Positions 1 to 11,034 of a stretch of DNA of 64,000 nt are shown here, in pieces; within the stretch, counting starts at the first letter, position 1, and the number at the start of each line of letters is the position of its first letter. The DNA comes from Coptis chinensis. Lineage: Eukaryota; Streptophyta; Magnoliopsida; Ranunculales; Ranunculaceae. The stretch lies in the NCBI GenBank assembly GCA_015680905.1, contig JADFTS010000017.1:1-64000 (forward strand), written 5' to 3'. A program made the position numbers and the translations under genes. The notes under the pieces are model-generated. The model made no database searches. It was not told where the DNA came from and was given only the letters and a program-made list of their open reading frames with translations.

Positions 1-1410
1 CGTTCAGTTACGTATTGCTATATGCATTCGGTTTGAAATTGTATGTGCGAAATGTGCCACTTTAGCGAGATAAAGGAGCAAGGTCGGTTACTAAGGAGTT
101 CATTGATTAAAGGCCAAGATTCAAGAGACAAAGCCTTTCTAAAGCCGGTCAGAAATTTGAAAAGTCGTGATGGGCAAAACACCAAAGTCGGCGGGAACTT
201 CCGAGGCCATATCTTTGGACTTCCGGACACCGGAATGGGGCCTACCTTATGTCAAAACGACCGTCTGGGAAAGAGCTTTCCAATGGTCTGCCGTGATCAA
301 TCAGAGGAGTACAAGTGGACGAAAAGTCTGTTGAAGCCAACTGCGGTGAAGAGGCCTTTTTGGATGAAGAATTGGAGTTTTGGGCCCGATTCTCGGCCCA
401 AAACATGGCTCAAGCCCATGCACGATTTTTTGGATCTGAAAGTATAAAACAAATGCTTAGCTCTTTGTTAATGGTACATAGTTAATGGTAGATAGGTTAG
501 AGTAAAAGTAGCCATTAAAGTAGCTTCTAGATCTAGTTTTTATTTAATTATTTTTAATTAAGTTTAATTTCAATCAATTCTTGTTTTAGATTAAACTATT
601 AGAATTATTACTCTTAATTAGTTTGATTAATAAAATAGCTGGTTGTTAAATTTCGATTCTTGTAATTACATTTGTGTTAGATCGATTCATTTATTACTTG
701 TTATTGATTCTTAGTTATTAATTAGATTTTAATTATTGTTTAATTTAGATTAGTAAATTTCAATTCTTTATATCATGTTTAGTTTAAATTAATCGGAAAT
801 GATTACGTAATGATTTCGGCTAAACCTCCATTAGAGGGGTTGAGAAGCCCCTTGATGAAAGCTTGATTCGACTATCATTAGAGAAAAATTAAGTAATTTC
901 CTTTCCACTCTAGAAGCGATTAGTTCACCATGAGAATGGGTTTAATCATTCACATGCTAGTTATGAATTGGTAGGAATGTCATGTGTAATTAGGGATTAG
1001 GGAAGAACCAATTGTCTTCATGGGCTTCAATTCGATTTCTGACGATATCTGCCGTTAATAGGATTAAGTCGAGTTAAGGTGGAATCAATCCCCTAACTCC
1101 TTATCATAGAATCAACGTAGCATTCCTTTAGTTGTCCTAATAGTTGACTAGTTTGCATCTTGTGGGTAGTTGCATCAGTAGTCTAGTTGCCTTTTCAAAT
1201 CTCTCATTAGACCTTAAGTAGAGTAATTACACGTGATAACAAGCATCGAGGAAGGACTAGATGGAGCGAATCACTTTACTCCACTATATCTCATAGGATT
1301 GAGAGTAGAATCTTTGATAAAACATAGGCAGCATAAAATAGTTTTAGTTTAGTTTACGTTTTGAGTTCATCGCTCATTTTTAGGTAGACTATCAATTTTA
1401 TCATTTATCA
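1..1410 (+). repeat. 5' LTR of the Athila-like element (left end off window)
   Basis: It matches 11160-12518 along its whole length with many small indels, and also matches the minus-strand LTR at 54716-56244. A conserved TATA box (TATAAAA at 443-449) lies at the same relative place in all three copies. The repeat ends in TTTATCA at 1410, where all three copies stop matching. Divergence between the copies shows the insertion is old. Confidence 0.85.
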
Positions 1411-1789
1411 AAATGCCATTTGCCATCTTAGTTTCACTTCGTATTGTTTTTAGTAGTGTTAGTACTTTTCTTAAAGTCCCATTTCACCCACCCACCCTTG
1501 TTTGATTCATACCGTGGTTATCCGTTTCAGCCGTTGACAAAGTTGACAAATTTACACCTTTGTGACGGCGCTGTAAGGAGCGCACCCGTGTAGTTCTATA
1601 GATGCGGGTTTCTGGCGACCCTCACACCACCTAGCGACCAGCTTAAGTCGTTGAACAAGGAACAAGTCATCGAATAAGGCTATCTGCGGCTACCACTGCG
1701 CCCTCATCAAAATTTTCGGATTTCTCTGAGGTTTTGTTTGAACTTCGATTTTTAAGTTTTTCGGTGTTTAACTTGTTATTTACATGAAC
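1411..1789 (+). other. Leader between 5' LTR and gag remnant
   Basis: This untranslated stretch should hold the primer-binding site. Around 1561-1580 there is a GC-rich segment loosely like the TGGCGCCGTTGCC tRNA-complementary site common in plant gypsy elements, but it is too altered and too far (about 150 bp) from the LTR end to call. Confidence 0.4.
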
Positions 1790-3675
1790 AGCGTAAACAA
1801 GATGCTATTCATAAGTGAAGCAAGGGCCGTAATCAGGTATTCCTTTCTTCCATACCTCGCATCTCTCGTTAGAGGTTTATACTAGTATATCGAATTGTTT
1901 GGAGTGTTGATGTGTTTAGCTAAGTTTGGTTTTTAGCCTTGTATGAGATTAAAGGTCTAGCCGAACAAAACACCGAGCGTAATTACACAACAACGTCAAC
2001 AAACAAGTCTATCTAGTATACCACCCACTACACCTCTAGCTACTATTTCACACATCACGACCACACAATGCCCGACAAAGAAGAGACTCCTGTTTCGACT
2101 TCTATAAAGCCTTGGCGATAGCCCCAAATCTTGCATCGTTCTAGCGGACCCGATTGGGGATTTCGAATCCCCAAATATTTTAATTTGTTACTGCTTTTTT
2201 CATGGATTAGACCATGAAAAACCTTATCGATACACGCGTGGGATTAAACAAGTCCTAACAACATTCCACCATCCTACGGTTGGTGCGGAACAAATTAAAC
2301 TCGGGTATTCCCTTTCACCTTAGCCCGATAAAGGCTGTCTTGGTTAACGCCCAAGCGCTTAATTACGTGGACTCGTGGGCTAAACTTGTTGTTTGTTTAT
2401 GGAACATTTTACCCACCCTAAAGACGGATGAGATGCTTTCCAAGATTCATTTCTTTTTCGACAAAATCCTCATGAATCATTTTGAGGCTTGGAATCGTTT
2501 CACCGATCTCCTTATAGAGTGTCCACATCATAACTTAGCTTAAAGACACCGTTAGTTAAATTGCCTTTTCAAAGGACTTCTACACCACCATAAAGAAGTC
2601 CTAGACATTATGAATGGGGGTAGTTTCTTAAGCAAAGGAGCCCGGAGGCTTATAAATTTTTAGAGGATCAAACTAAAGCGAAATAACAACGGGGGTAGTG
2701 ATGATATCCACCGCTCGCTAGTTCATCAAATCTGATTAAGGCGCGGTATGTTTGAAGTTAAACATGATTCGAGCTTAAAACTCTAATCGAATCACTCACT
2801 AAAAAGGTAGAGGCCATTTCTGTTCAACAAAAGCCTATCCCGTCATGAACGTAAATTCAAATCCATGTAGTTTATGTTGAGCCACGAGCATCCCGACTCC
2901 CCATCGGCCCTATTGCCTATGAACAGGCTTGTTCCATTAATAGTGAACCTAACGCCCTTGGAGACAAAATCCCAACTTTGGTTGGAGAAATAACCAACAC
3001 GTCACACCTCCGTGGTACAATAATCAATATGTTAGGCCAACACAAAGTTTTAACCAAGCTCCACCCACGACAAAAGGACAGTGGTCGGGTAATTTTAATA
3101 ATTATAACAAACAAGCGCCAAACCTCGATAAAGGTCAAGCACAAAGTCAAGGTATTTATAATAATTATAATGCTAATAGAGGTATCGTTCGGTAAATAAT
3201 AACTATCAAAATCCACCCATAAATAATTCCGCGAAATAGTTCGGTCCACACCACCGCGTGACTACTACACCCACACAACCGGATCGTCTTGACACTTCTT
3301 CATACAAGTGAGCCAAAACTTTTCCAAACCATGGCTCAATCTAACTAACGACTTCTACAATCCGTTAATAATTTAACCCAACAGTTGGCTCAAGATAAAG
3401 CCCAACCCAAAGGTGTGTTTCAAGTCCACGAAATACCTAATCCTAAAACAACAAATACAGCCTTTGAGGGTAACCGATAATACTAGTAATGAATATGAAA
3501 ATGTAGGTGAGCTAAAGGCCATCACCACTCCGGATTTCGTAGGAGTGGTTGATAACAAAGTAACTATGCCTATAGTTACCCCACCGATAGCCCCTACACC
3601 TGCTATTTTACTAGATAATGAAATAGAAACTGAAGAGCCTACCTTTGTAGAATTACCGGTTATAACACAAACCTA
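1790..3675 (+). pseudogene. Retrotransposon gag remnant
   Basis: The best-preserved block (2280-2543) reads as the retrotransposon gag domain: a tryptophan-rich helix region, then an EAWNRF...LLIECPHH segment, a hallmark of plant gypsy gag. Downstream in shifted frames are pieces resembling the usual gag C-terminus: an alanine/glycine-type hinge segment near 2600-2650 and an Asn/Gln/Pro-rich stretch near 3040-3130. The frame is broken by many stops and indels. No zinc knuckle CCHC was seen. It would have formed the virus-like particle; it cannot be made intact now. Confidence 0.7.
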
Positions 3676-3756
3676 AAAAGAAAAGCCACGGTTAAACATC
3701 CAGGTGATACCATTGCTAAATATAAATAGAAACCACCGTTTCCACAAAAATTAGCC

Positions 3757-4330
3757 GTGTTAACTAGGGATACTAATTATGAGGAGATTAGGGACGTTTT
3801 CAAGAATCTAACTATAAACCTTCCTTTTCTCGAAGCTATTAAAAAGCAACCACACCATGCTAAGTTTCTTAAGGAATTGTGTACTACTAGGCGTAAGACC
3901 AATATACCAAACGACGCCTTTTTAACAGAACAATTCCCAACTCTATCTGAACATAATGGAATTGTTAAGTACAAGGACCCTGGTCGTCCTACTGTACAAT
4001 GCACCTTAGGAGATTCTTATATGACGACCGCGTTATTAGACTTGGGGGCTAGTGTTAACTTACTCCCGTTTTATTTGTATAGACAAATAGGTCTAGATGA
4101 GATGCAACCCACTAAAATGACGTTGTAATTAGCTGATCGGTCTATTAAGTATCCTAAGGGAGTCGTCGAAAATGTTCTGGTAAAAGTTCAGGATTTTTAC
4201 TATCCGGCTGATTTTGTCATCCTCGACACAGAAGTCGTTAACGACTCTGTTCCGATCATCTTAAGGCGTCCTTTCCTGGCAACCGCCAACGCTCATTAAT
4301 TGCGCGATGGTTCAATGTCCATGTCTTTTG
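3757..4330 (+). pseudogene. Aspartic protease (retropepsin) remnant
   Basis: An open stretch of 123 codons (3757-4128) carries LLDLGASVNLLP, where the usual catalytic triplet D-T/S-G is D-L-G as in many Athila/Tat proteases. After a stop at 4126-4128 the same domain continues: a VLVKVQDFYYPADFVILD strand segment near 4180-4230 and an ILRRPFLATANA segment (family consensus ILGRPFLATA) near 4257-4295. This second block is the flap and C-terminal part of retropepsin. The stop and the later frame break make it non-functional. Nothing recognisable as reverse transcriptase follows. Confidence 0.8.
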
Positions 4331-4392
4331 GCCATCTTGTCTTGTTGAAGTCAATGTTTTAAAACAAAGACACGCGGATTACCGATTCGTCT

Positions 4393-4857
4393 ATGGATGG
4401 AGAGGTTAGCATGATCGAGAGCTTTGCTCGAGATTATTTCAACAACACATTCCCTGATAATCATATGCCCAAATTTCTTTCCTTCGGAAGTTCAGACTCC
4501 AACATTTCCATCCCTACACTAGTCGATACACATATTACGGATGAGGATGAGATAGACGACTTTCTCAAAGATGTAGAGGACTATCATAGTAACGAGGATA
4601 TGGCCAATCTAGATGAGCAATTCGATGAGTTTCTTAGAGCAAGTGATAATTTACCTTATCAAGAACTACTTTCCACAACATCCACCTCGACTTCCCTCCT
4701 TCCACTCTTTCAAAGGAATCTCGAGTTTGCACTCGATCATTTTGTTTCTTCTGTCCTTCATAATTTTTTAAATCCACCTAGTAAACAAATACTTCAGAAG
4801 ACAAAAGCGTTTGACACCTTCATTTTCGGACTTGAGGCAGTCCTACCTACACTATGA
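4393..4857 (+). pseudogene. Acidic ORF after protease (155 codons), unrecognised
   Basis: It continues about 60 bp after the protease remnant and encodes an acidic segment with repeated Asp/Glu (for example DEDEIDDFLKDVED). Athila and related elements often have a variable acidic linker between protease and reverse transcriptase, so this may be that linker. The expected RT would begin soon after; instead the sequence passes to non-coding DNA. The start was taken at ATG 4393. Function unknown. Confidence 0.4.
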
Positions 4858-5436
4858 ATGAAGTTTTGTGCTAAACCCACATCCTCATTTTTACATGCTA
4901 TCCTTCTACAACTTATCCATATCCACTATATTCTCCACAACCATTCACTTTTCCACACTTATTTACTAGAACACCCACTCGTTCAAAAATGAAAAAGAAG
5001 GTGCATGCTAGGTTACGTAATATGGTGATCCGACTTCGCTTTCATTTCACTAGGTTGCATCATAGGAAATCTTGGTGCTTGATTGTGTTTGGATATGTTT
5101 TCTGTGATATTTATTTATGGTAATGATCCTCAACTATTTCGGTTGTTGATATATGATAAACTGCATGTTCATACATATGTTTAGATAAAGTCTCGAGTAT
5201 CTGACTATAAACGACTCAACTTTTGTGTTGGTACATTTCCTTTCATTTCCATATATTGGTGAGTGCACCATTAAGGTAACCGGGCCCTCTCTACGGAGTG
5301 TGTGGCAGTAAGTACCGGATCCTAAGTCGACGTTTAACATAATTCACGTTTTCCACTCTTGCATGTTTTTCTCAGATTTTTTAGTCATGTTTCATGGGGT
5401 GAATTATGTCTTTCTTGTTTATTGTTTTTTTTAAAA

Positions 5437-5437
<1 letters not shown>

Positions 5438-5488
<51 letters not shown>
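5438..5488. repeat. (TA)n microsatellite
   Basis: An uninterrupted TA dinucleotide run of about 25 units inside the Athila-like element. Confidence 0.95.
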
Positions 5489-5492
<4 letters not shown>

Positions 5493-5590
5493 GAATAAAC
5501 ATAGTAATCTAGGAAGTCTCGGGAATCGACTTAAAAAGACCTTTATTAAAACAAATTTTCTAAGCTTCACAGAAAAAAAAAAAAAAAAAA

Positions 5591-5607
5591 TTTGTTTGGG
5601 GGTGGGG
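5591..5607 (+). promoter_or_regulatory. Polypurine-tract-like motif, copy 1
   Basis: TTTGTTTGGGGGTGGGG. It matches the motif directly upstream of the 3' LTR (11020-11034). It lies internally, before ORF module 1. Internal polypurine tracts are known in some retroelements; here the role is inferred from similarity only. Confidence 0.5.
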
Positions 5608-6298
5608 TGTTCGTGTTTCCGTACTAGAATGTTTATGTCCCATTACAGTTGCTTAGGCCATTTAATTGTATTACGATCCGGGTTGACATAATCTTGAATT
5701 TAGAGTTCAGTCGTTCGCATAACGTACGTTATGCACGCACTTCGAGGTATTTTCCACAATCTTATATGTCATCCACGGTCGGAATAGAGTGTTTTATGGA
5801 TCATTGGATTGGAAATTCTCTCCTGATCATTTCCATATCTCATTCGCAAAAATCGGACTGGTAACGAAGCGGCAATTTTGATTTGAAGTTTTGCGAAAAA
5901 ATCAAAAAATTCACAAATTTCGAATTGGGCTTGGGCCCAACCCGCGTCCACCGACAGCGCACCCGCGCCCTTACCTTTAACAGTCGCGTTCATCTTCTCC
6001 AAACCGCCATTAACGCCATTAACAAAGCTTCCAAAAACCTAAAAAAAAAAAAAAAAAATAAAAACAAAACCAAATTACCCACGCCCACAATCCAAGACCC
6101 AACCCAAATCGACTCCAACCGCACCGCCCACAACCTCCACCAATTTACATCAACAAAAACCACCGGAAATCAAAATAAAATAAAAAATTTTGGTGCTGCC
6201 GCGCCACCACACCACCACCACCATCGTTCCTTTTAGTGAGGTGTCCCTCATTGCTTCCCCTTACCTTCTACAAACCTCAAACCGTATTCAAACTTCCA

Positions 6299-7475
6299 AT
6301 GGCTCAACAACGCCGAATTTTACCAGAGCAAGCTTTTACAGGCGACCATTTTGCGCCGTTTTACGGTGACGAAATGATCAGTCGAGACTGGAATAGCTTG
6401 TGGTACTCGACTGAAGCCTATTACCACGAAGACTTAGTCAGACGGTTCTACAATACGAGGGAGTTAGAAGGGACTAGGATTTTTGTTGTGGTGGCGAAGA
6501 GGAGGAAGGAAGTGACTACTGGGTTGTTGGCTGAGATTCTAGGCATTCCGCCTAGAATCCATCTGGATGTCACGTTACAGGAGTCCCAATATAATGGGGT
6601 AGAGCCATTGATGAACGTGACAGTTACAGAAGGGAACTACAATGCGAGATCGCATTGTGTTCGCCAGGCATCCCTAAGGACCAACCAGCTGGCTGCAGCT
6701 CAGTGGATTGGTCGGAACGTCCTGGGGAAGGAGAAGGTCAGCGACATCGGCCTGAACTGCCTCCACATCTTATGGATACTCCAGGAGCAGAAGTACCAGT
6801 TCTGTATCTTGGAGTTTTTACTTAGCATGATTAGGGGAGTAGGGAAGTCTGTTGCACCTCTCCCTGTGTTGATAACCAAGATCATGCTGAAGTTGAGAGC
6901 GACTCCAGCGCCTCGATAGGTCTTACATCACCCTACACCGAAACCCTCGCATCTATAAGGAGTGTGTCCAATGGGTTTGGAGGCTGCCTGAGGATAGAGA
7001 AGAAGACGAGGAGGATGGTGGAGATGAGAATGCCGAGGAGGATGGGGGAAACGAGAATGCCTCGGAGGATGAGGAGGATTTGACTTGTTTTGATGCGGAT
7101 GCCTTGGAGAGGTGTTGGTCAGACGCAGAACGCATGGCTGTGATTCATCGTGGCATGCGTTCGCTCAACACTATCTGCGAAGACCTCCGGACTCGACAGG
7201 CAACTATCCATCATAACTTCGAGATCCGTACCCAGAGAGAGGATGAGAGGTGGGAACAGATGAGGGCCGAGCTAGAAGCTCAGCGCCAGTTCCGGGCTGA
7301 CATGCTTGCACGATTCCCACCTCACGGGGATTCTCCTTCTGAGGACACACCATCGAGGCACGAGCGTCGTCGCCGAAGGACGGATGGTGCTGGCCCATCG
7401 GGAGCTCAGGAGCCATCTCCGGACCGTGTGCCCTCCGCTACCAGTACCGGAGTGATTAGGGATAGTATCGTTTGA
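6299..7475 (+). pseudogene. Athila-type extra ORF, module 1 (one frameshift)
   Basis: ATG at 6299 opens a frame that starts MAQQRRILPEQAF. It runs to about 6900, then the reading continues without a stop in another frame from 6903 to 7475, so one indel near 6880-6905 splits a protein of about 390 residues. The N-terminal two thirds looks like the plant-transposon protein domain found in Athila ORFs: an HEDLVRRFYNT segment, a GIPPR segment and a helical WIGRNVLG region. The C-terminal part has a Glu/Asp/Gly-rich acidic tract (about 6990-7080), a helical Arg/Glu-rich coiled-coil-like stretch (7190-7310) and a basic HERRRRR cluster. Family assignment rests on motif memory. Function in the element is unknown (env-position ORF). 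Confidence 0.6.
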
Positions 7476-7640
7476 TGTTTCTATTTTTATTTGTAGTTTC
7501 ATTATTGCCATTTATTTTAATGTAAGTTTTATTTCCGTAATTTGAATTTTGTAGTGAAATGTACTTCGAATGAAAATTTTAATATAATGCGGTTATTTTC
7601 ATTATGCGTGGTTGTTTAATAGTGATCCCACCTTCCCAAA

Positions 7641-7656
7641 TTGTTTGGGGGTGGTT
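7641..7656 (+). promoter_or_regulatory. Polypurine-tract-like motif, copy 2
   Basis: TTGTTTGGGGGTGGTT, about 165 bp after the end of ORF module 1 and close to the motif before the 3' LTR. Confidence 0.5.
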
Positions 7657-8281
7657 TTATCTATTCCAGCATGATTTTTATATGACCCTCGTCTTAGAAT
7701 TTATTGCGGAGTCAAGGTGAAAATATGGCCGTTTAGGCATATCTATGAATAAGTATCATGGTAGGATGAAATATCGATTAAATAGGTAGATTCTATCATA
7801 AATTCAACCTAAAAGATACTAGGTTTGTTTTAGAATCAAGAAAATGAGTTGTTTTTTTTTGGGTTTGGAAATTTTGGTATTTTCGAAACTGCCGTAAAAC
7901 CTTTTGACAATTTTCCGATCCGTTTTAGCAACTTAAAACCTATATAAACTTCATACATTCTACACTCACAACTCACAATACACCTAACCTCCATCACTCG
8001 CGTTCACTCCCACGAATCCCACGTTTCGCGTCTCATTTTCCGAAGCCAAGAAGAACTCCGAAGCACTTTCCGCGCTCGCAATTTTTTCAGTTTTTGTCGA
8101 GCGCTTTTCGCCAAAGTGAGCGCGACCGGCTCAAACACTGGATTTCAATTCTTCTTGAGCCAAACACCGATTTTAATTCTAAGAGAGCGCACTACCGGCC
8201 TGACTTCCGTGGACCTGAAAAATTCCGGTTTTGCGGGTAGTTTCGGATCATTCGCGACCTATTCCAGAGCGTAATTTTGAG
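7657..8281 (+). other. Leader between module 1 and module 2, with TATA-like box
   Basis: No coding signal. CCTATATAAACT at about 7938-7949 is a good TATA-like match roughly 330 bp before the module 2 start, so this could be an internal promoter or a former separate-transcript leader. That is inference. Confidence 0.35.
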
Positions 8282-9230
8282 ATGACATCTCCAACATTGA
8301 TACCAGAACAGTCTTTCGAAGATTTGTTCCAAAGCACTACTTATGGTGCTTAGTTTTGCGAAGCGATCACATACGTTGGTTGGGAGCCGCTTATGGTAAG
8401 ACCTGATGCACTTTATTCTCCAACACTAGCATCTTATTTTTATGATAACTGCATTTTCTTTGAAAGACCAGATGGAGAACAAGTGTTCTCCATCAACATT
8501 GATAATGAACCAATGGAAATTACCAGGTTCTTGCTAGCATTTGTTCTTGGACTTGCTATGCCCGCTGAAATACAAGACCCATGGTGCTATTGGGTAGATA
8601 ATATATATGTCTACACTTATGAATTTTTGCATGAGTTGTATGGGGCGGGCATTTTCCGTATCGAGGACCAAGGGGACTATAACGTCACTTTTGGTAGCCT
8701 GTCCATGAACATAGGAACTGTTATGTTTTGGATAATGCTAAACATTTTAGGGGAATGGCATTTTTCTTCTGTGAATGATGCCACTTGCAGCGTTTTCCTT
8801 GCTTTAGCCATGGGACGTATGTGTCATGACCTTCCCCGAACCTTGATGTCTAGTTTAGCTCGATCCCATAGCATGAGGCATAAGTTCCTTCTTATGTCTG
8901 TTCTAGTTTCCCGTATTATGCTATGTTTCTTTCCTATTTTTTGTACACGTTTCACGGATTGGATTACGGTCGACACTGTACTACCCACTAATAGTATTAT
9001 TCGATCCTTCCGTGCAATGACTTGGCAAGGGTGGAGGATACAACCTCATCAGGTTGCACCCTACACCCCCGGCCGACAAAGTGGCTCTTAATAGGTTAGC
9101 AATAATAGATGATAAATGGCGGGAAGCCTGGCAAATTATCATGGCATGGCAGGACCTTGAAAGGAACCTCACTTCTTTTTGGAAGAAGAGGATGAGAAAG
9201 ATGATGAGTAATAACGGGGAGATAAGGTAA
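8282..9230 (+). pseudogene. Athila-type extra ORF, module 2 (stop and frameshift)
   Basis: ATG at 8282 gives a start MTSPTLIPEQSFEDLF that parallels the ILPEQAF start of module 1. A TAG near 8352 interrupts it. The frame then continues as a 232-codon open stretch (8393-9091) with several aromatic, hydrophobic helices (for example MEITRFLLAFVLGLAMP and a WDNIYVYTYEFLHELYG-like segment). After another frame change near 9070 it continues to a TAA at 9228-9230 with a helical WREAWQIIMAWQDLE segment. Same general family as module 1 by position, start motif and layout, but strongly diverged. Not functional as it stands. Confidence 0.5.
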
Positions 9231-9426
9231 GTTTTCATTCTAGTTAGTGTCGCTTATGTCCCAAGCAATTTCATTCTTGTTAACCCCATAATGGGTAGAA
9301 CTCATATAGAGTTCGTCGGTTTTATTTCCTATATTAGTATACGTTCTAACTTTGTTTTGCGGATGTTCCCGAATTTCAGACGTTTCAATGGTATTTTTTC
9401 CTACCCTTTTTATTTACAATACTTTG

Positions 9427-9456
9427 AGGACAAAGCATGCTTCTTGTTTGGGGGCA
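9427..9456 (+). promoter_or_regulatory. Polypurine-tract-like motif, copy 3
   Basis: GAGGACAAAGCATGCTTCTT followed by GTTTGGGGGC. The same word order (GAGGACAA, then GTTTGGGG) occurs just upstream of the 3' LTR at 11005-11034, so a longer block than the purine tract alone is shared. Confidence 0.5.
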
Positions 9457-11019
9457 TAGAAACACGTGTAATTAAGGCATCTGTTAGGATATAGATATGT
9501 ATAATATGCATTTGTTTTCTAGTTAAAATTTCAAAAAAAATTCAAAAATATAAATAAATAAGTTATGCTATACACTTAGGAATAGTGGTATTGCTTTCTT
9601 TCTCTATGCTCTTAACAATCTAGAAGTCTCACGTAGATTTTGCATTAGAATAATTTTTAGAAACTTAGGTTAATATATAGGTAATAATCTTTGCATCTAT
9701 CTATAAATATATTACATGAGTATCGATGATTGTTAGCGATGAAGTTTTCAAATCTAGGCTAGAGTACTTATTCTACAAATCCTGTGAGAATATAGCCTAA
9801 AGCCTTATATGAGCGAAACATTTGAGAAATGACACAAGGGAGAAGTAAATCCGGATAGAGAAATCACACGTCCACTTGCTTGATCACTATGCCATATCCT
9901 AAGCGAGAATTTAGGCCCTCTTTGGATCGATATAGTCAGAAATTCAAACCTATGAATTATTTTCCGCTAGTAAGCCCCTCGAGCCTTTCTTTAGCCTTTC
10001 ATAAACCACAATTCCTTTACCCTGTTACAAAAACAAAACAAAATAAAAAATTCAACTTACCCAATCTAGAATAAGTCTGAGAATAGAATGAGTGAAGAAA
10101 GAAGAAGAGAAAAACCTGTGTAAACAAAAGTTAGTTAATTGCTTCAGAAAATAAAGAAAAGAAGTTTCCATCCAAAGAAAAGAAAAAGAAAAATAGAAAT
10201 AAAATAGAAACTCCAAAAAAATAGAATAAAAAGGAGTCAAAAGCCAAAGAAAAAAAAAAAAAAAATATGGCTAAGGATGGAAACAAAGTATAGAAGCAAA
10301 AGAAAATAACAAGGTTTTTCTAAGTTACATAATATGAAAAACTCTATTATCTCATACTTGTCCTTTTGAATATCCATTTCTTTCCTTCTTAAACCATCTC
10401 CTAATCCCGCAAGAACACCTAATAAAGACCTCTAGCTCAATTAGGAATAGGTTAGTATGATAGTAAGTGGCAGATGTGTTTGATCGACTCGGCTTCCTTG
10501 TCGTCATTGAGATTGTAAAGGTAAAGTGTGCCCACTGCATTAATCGGAGTAAATGGAACTTGAGTGGAAAAATGAGTGTTGTATCTTGACTATTATTGTG
10601 AGAACCTACTTTTAAGGACGCTTATTCGAAGTTTCAAAAACGAACCCGCTAGGCATTTCATAGTATTACTCATTGTATATATGTTTATTGTAGATGATTG
10701 ATTATTATGCATATATTAGCTTAGGTTTCGACTTGATTACTCTATATGCATTGCTAGTGAGAGGAATAGTTAATTTAGAGCATGAATAAGGAAACAATAG
10801 TTTTATTTCTTAGTCGTTGTAGTATAGATGAAGTTTGTGAGTACCTTCCTTTGGAAAACTCTCACGAGGCTATAACTCGTCCACTAGGGAATTCCTAGTG
10901 GTTTAAGGCTTTGTTGCATATGGTCAATGCAATCGCTCTGTGAAAACGAGAGTAGATAAAACTCCATTTTTTGTCACTTATTCTAATTTTCTCATCTTTG
11001 CTTGAGGACAAGCAAAATG
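9457..11019 (+). other. 3' untranslated region of the Athila-like element
   Basis: No ORF of note. An A-rich block (10031-10265) is repeated in inverted orientation as a T-rich block at 57000-57290. The whole stretch from about 9975 to 11034 has its match on the minus strand at 56245-57337, which shows it is a shared part of the element family and not a chance insertion. Confidence 0.7.
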
Positions 11020-11034
11020 CTGTTTGGGGTGGTT
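11020..11034 (+). promoter_or_regulatory. Polypurine tract at the 3' LTR
   Basis: CTGTTTGGGGTGGTT lies immediately before the LTR start TGATAAGAGCCC at 11035. It follows the block CTTGAGGACAAGCAAAATGC, which is common at this place in plant gypsy elements. It is the expected primer site for plus-strand DNA synthesis. Confidence 0.75.

Larger units (their letters stand above)
4858..6298 (+). other. Non-coding junction region of the element with TA microsatellite
   Basis: This is the place where pol should be. I see no RT, RNase H or integrase motif in any frame. It contains a 51-bp (TA)n run at 5438-5488, an A run at 5573-5590, and at once after it the polypurine-tract-like motif TTTGTTTGGGGGTGGGG (5591-5607). 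The part from 5900 is CA-rich and leads into ORF module 1. Confidence 0.5.

Noticed and set aside
5359-5691. ORF with a (YI)n stretch
   Set aside because: It is the translation of the TA microsatellite and A-rich sequence, not a gene.
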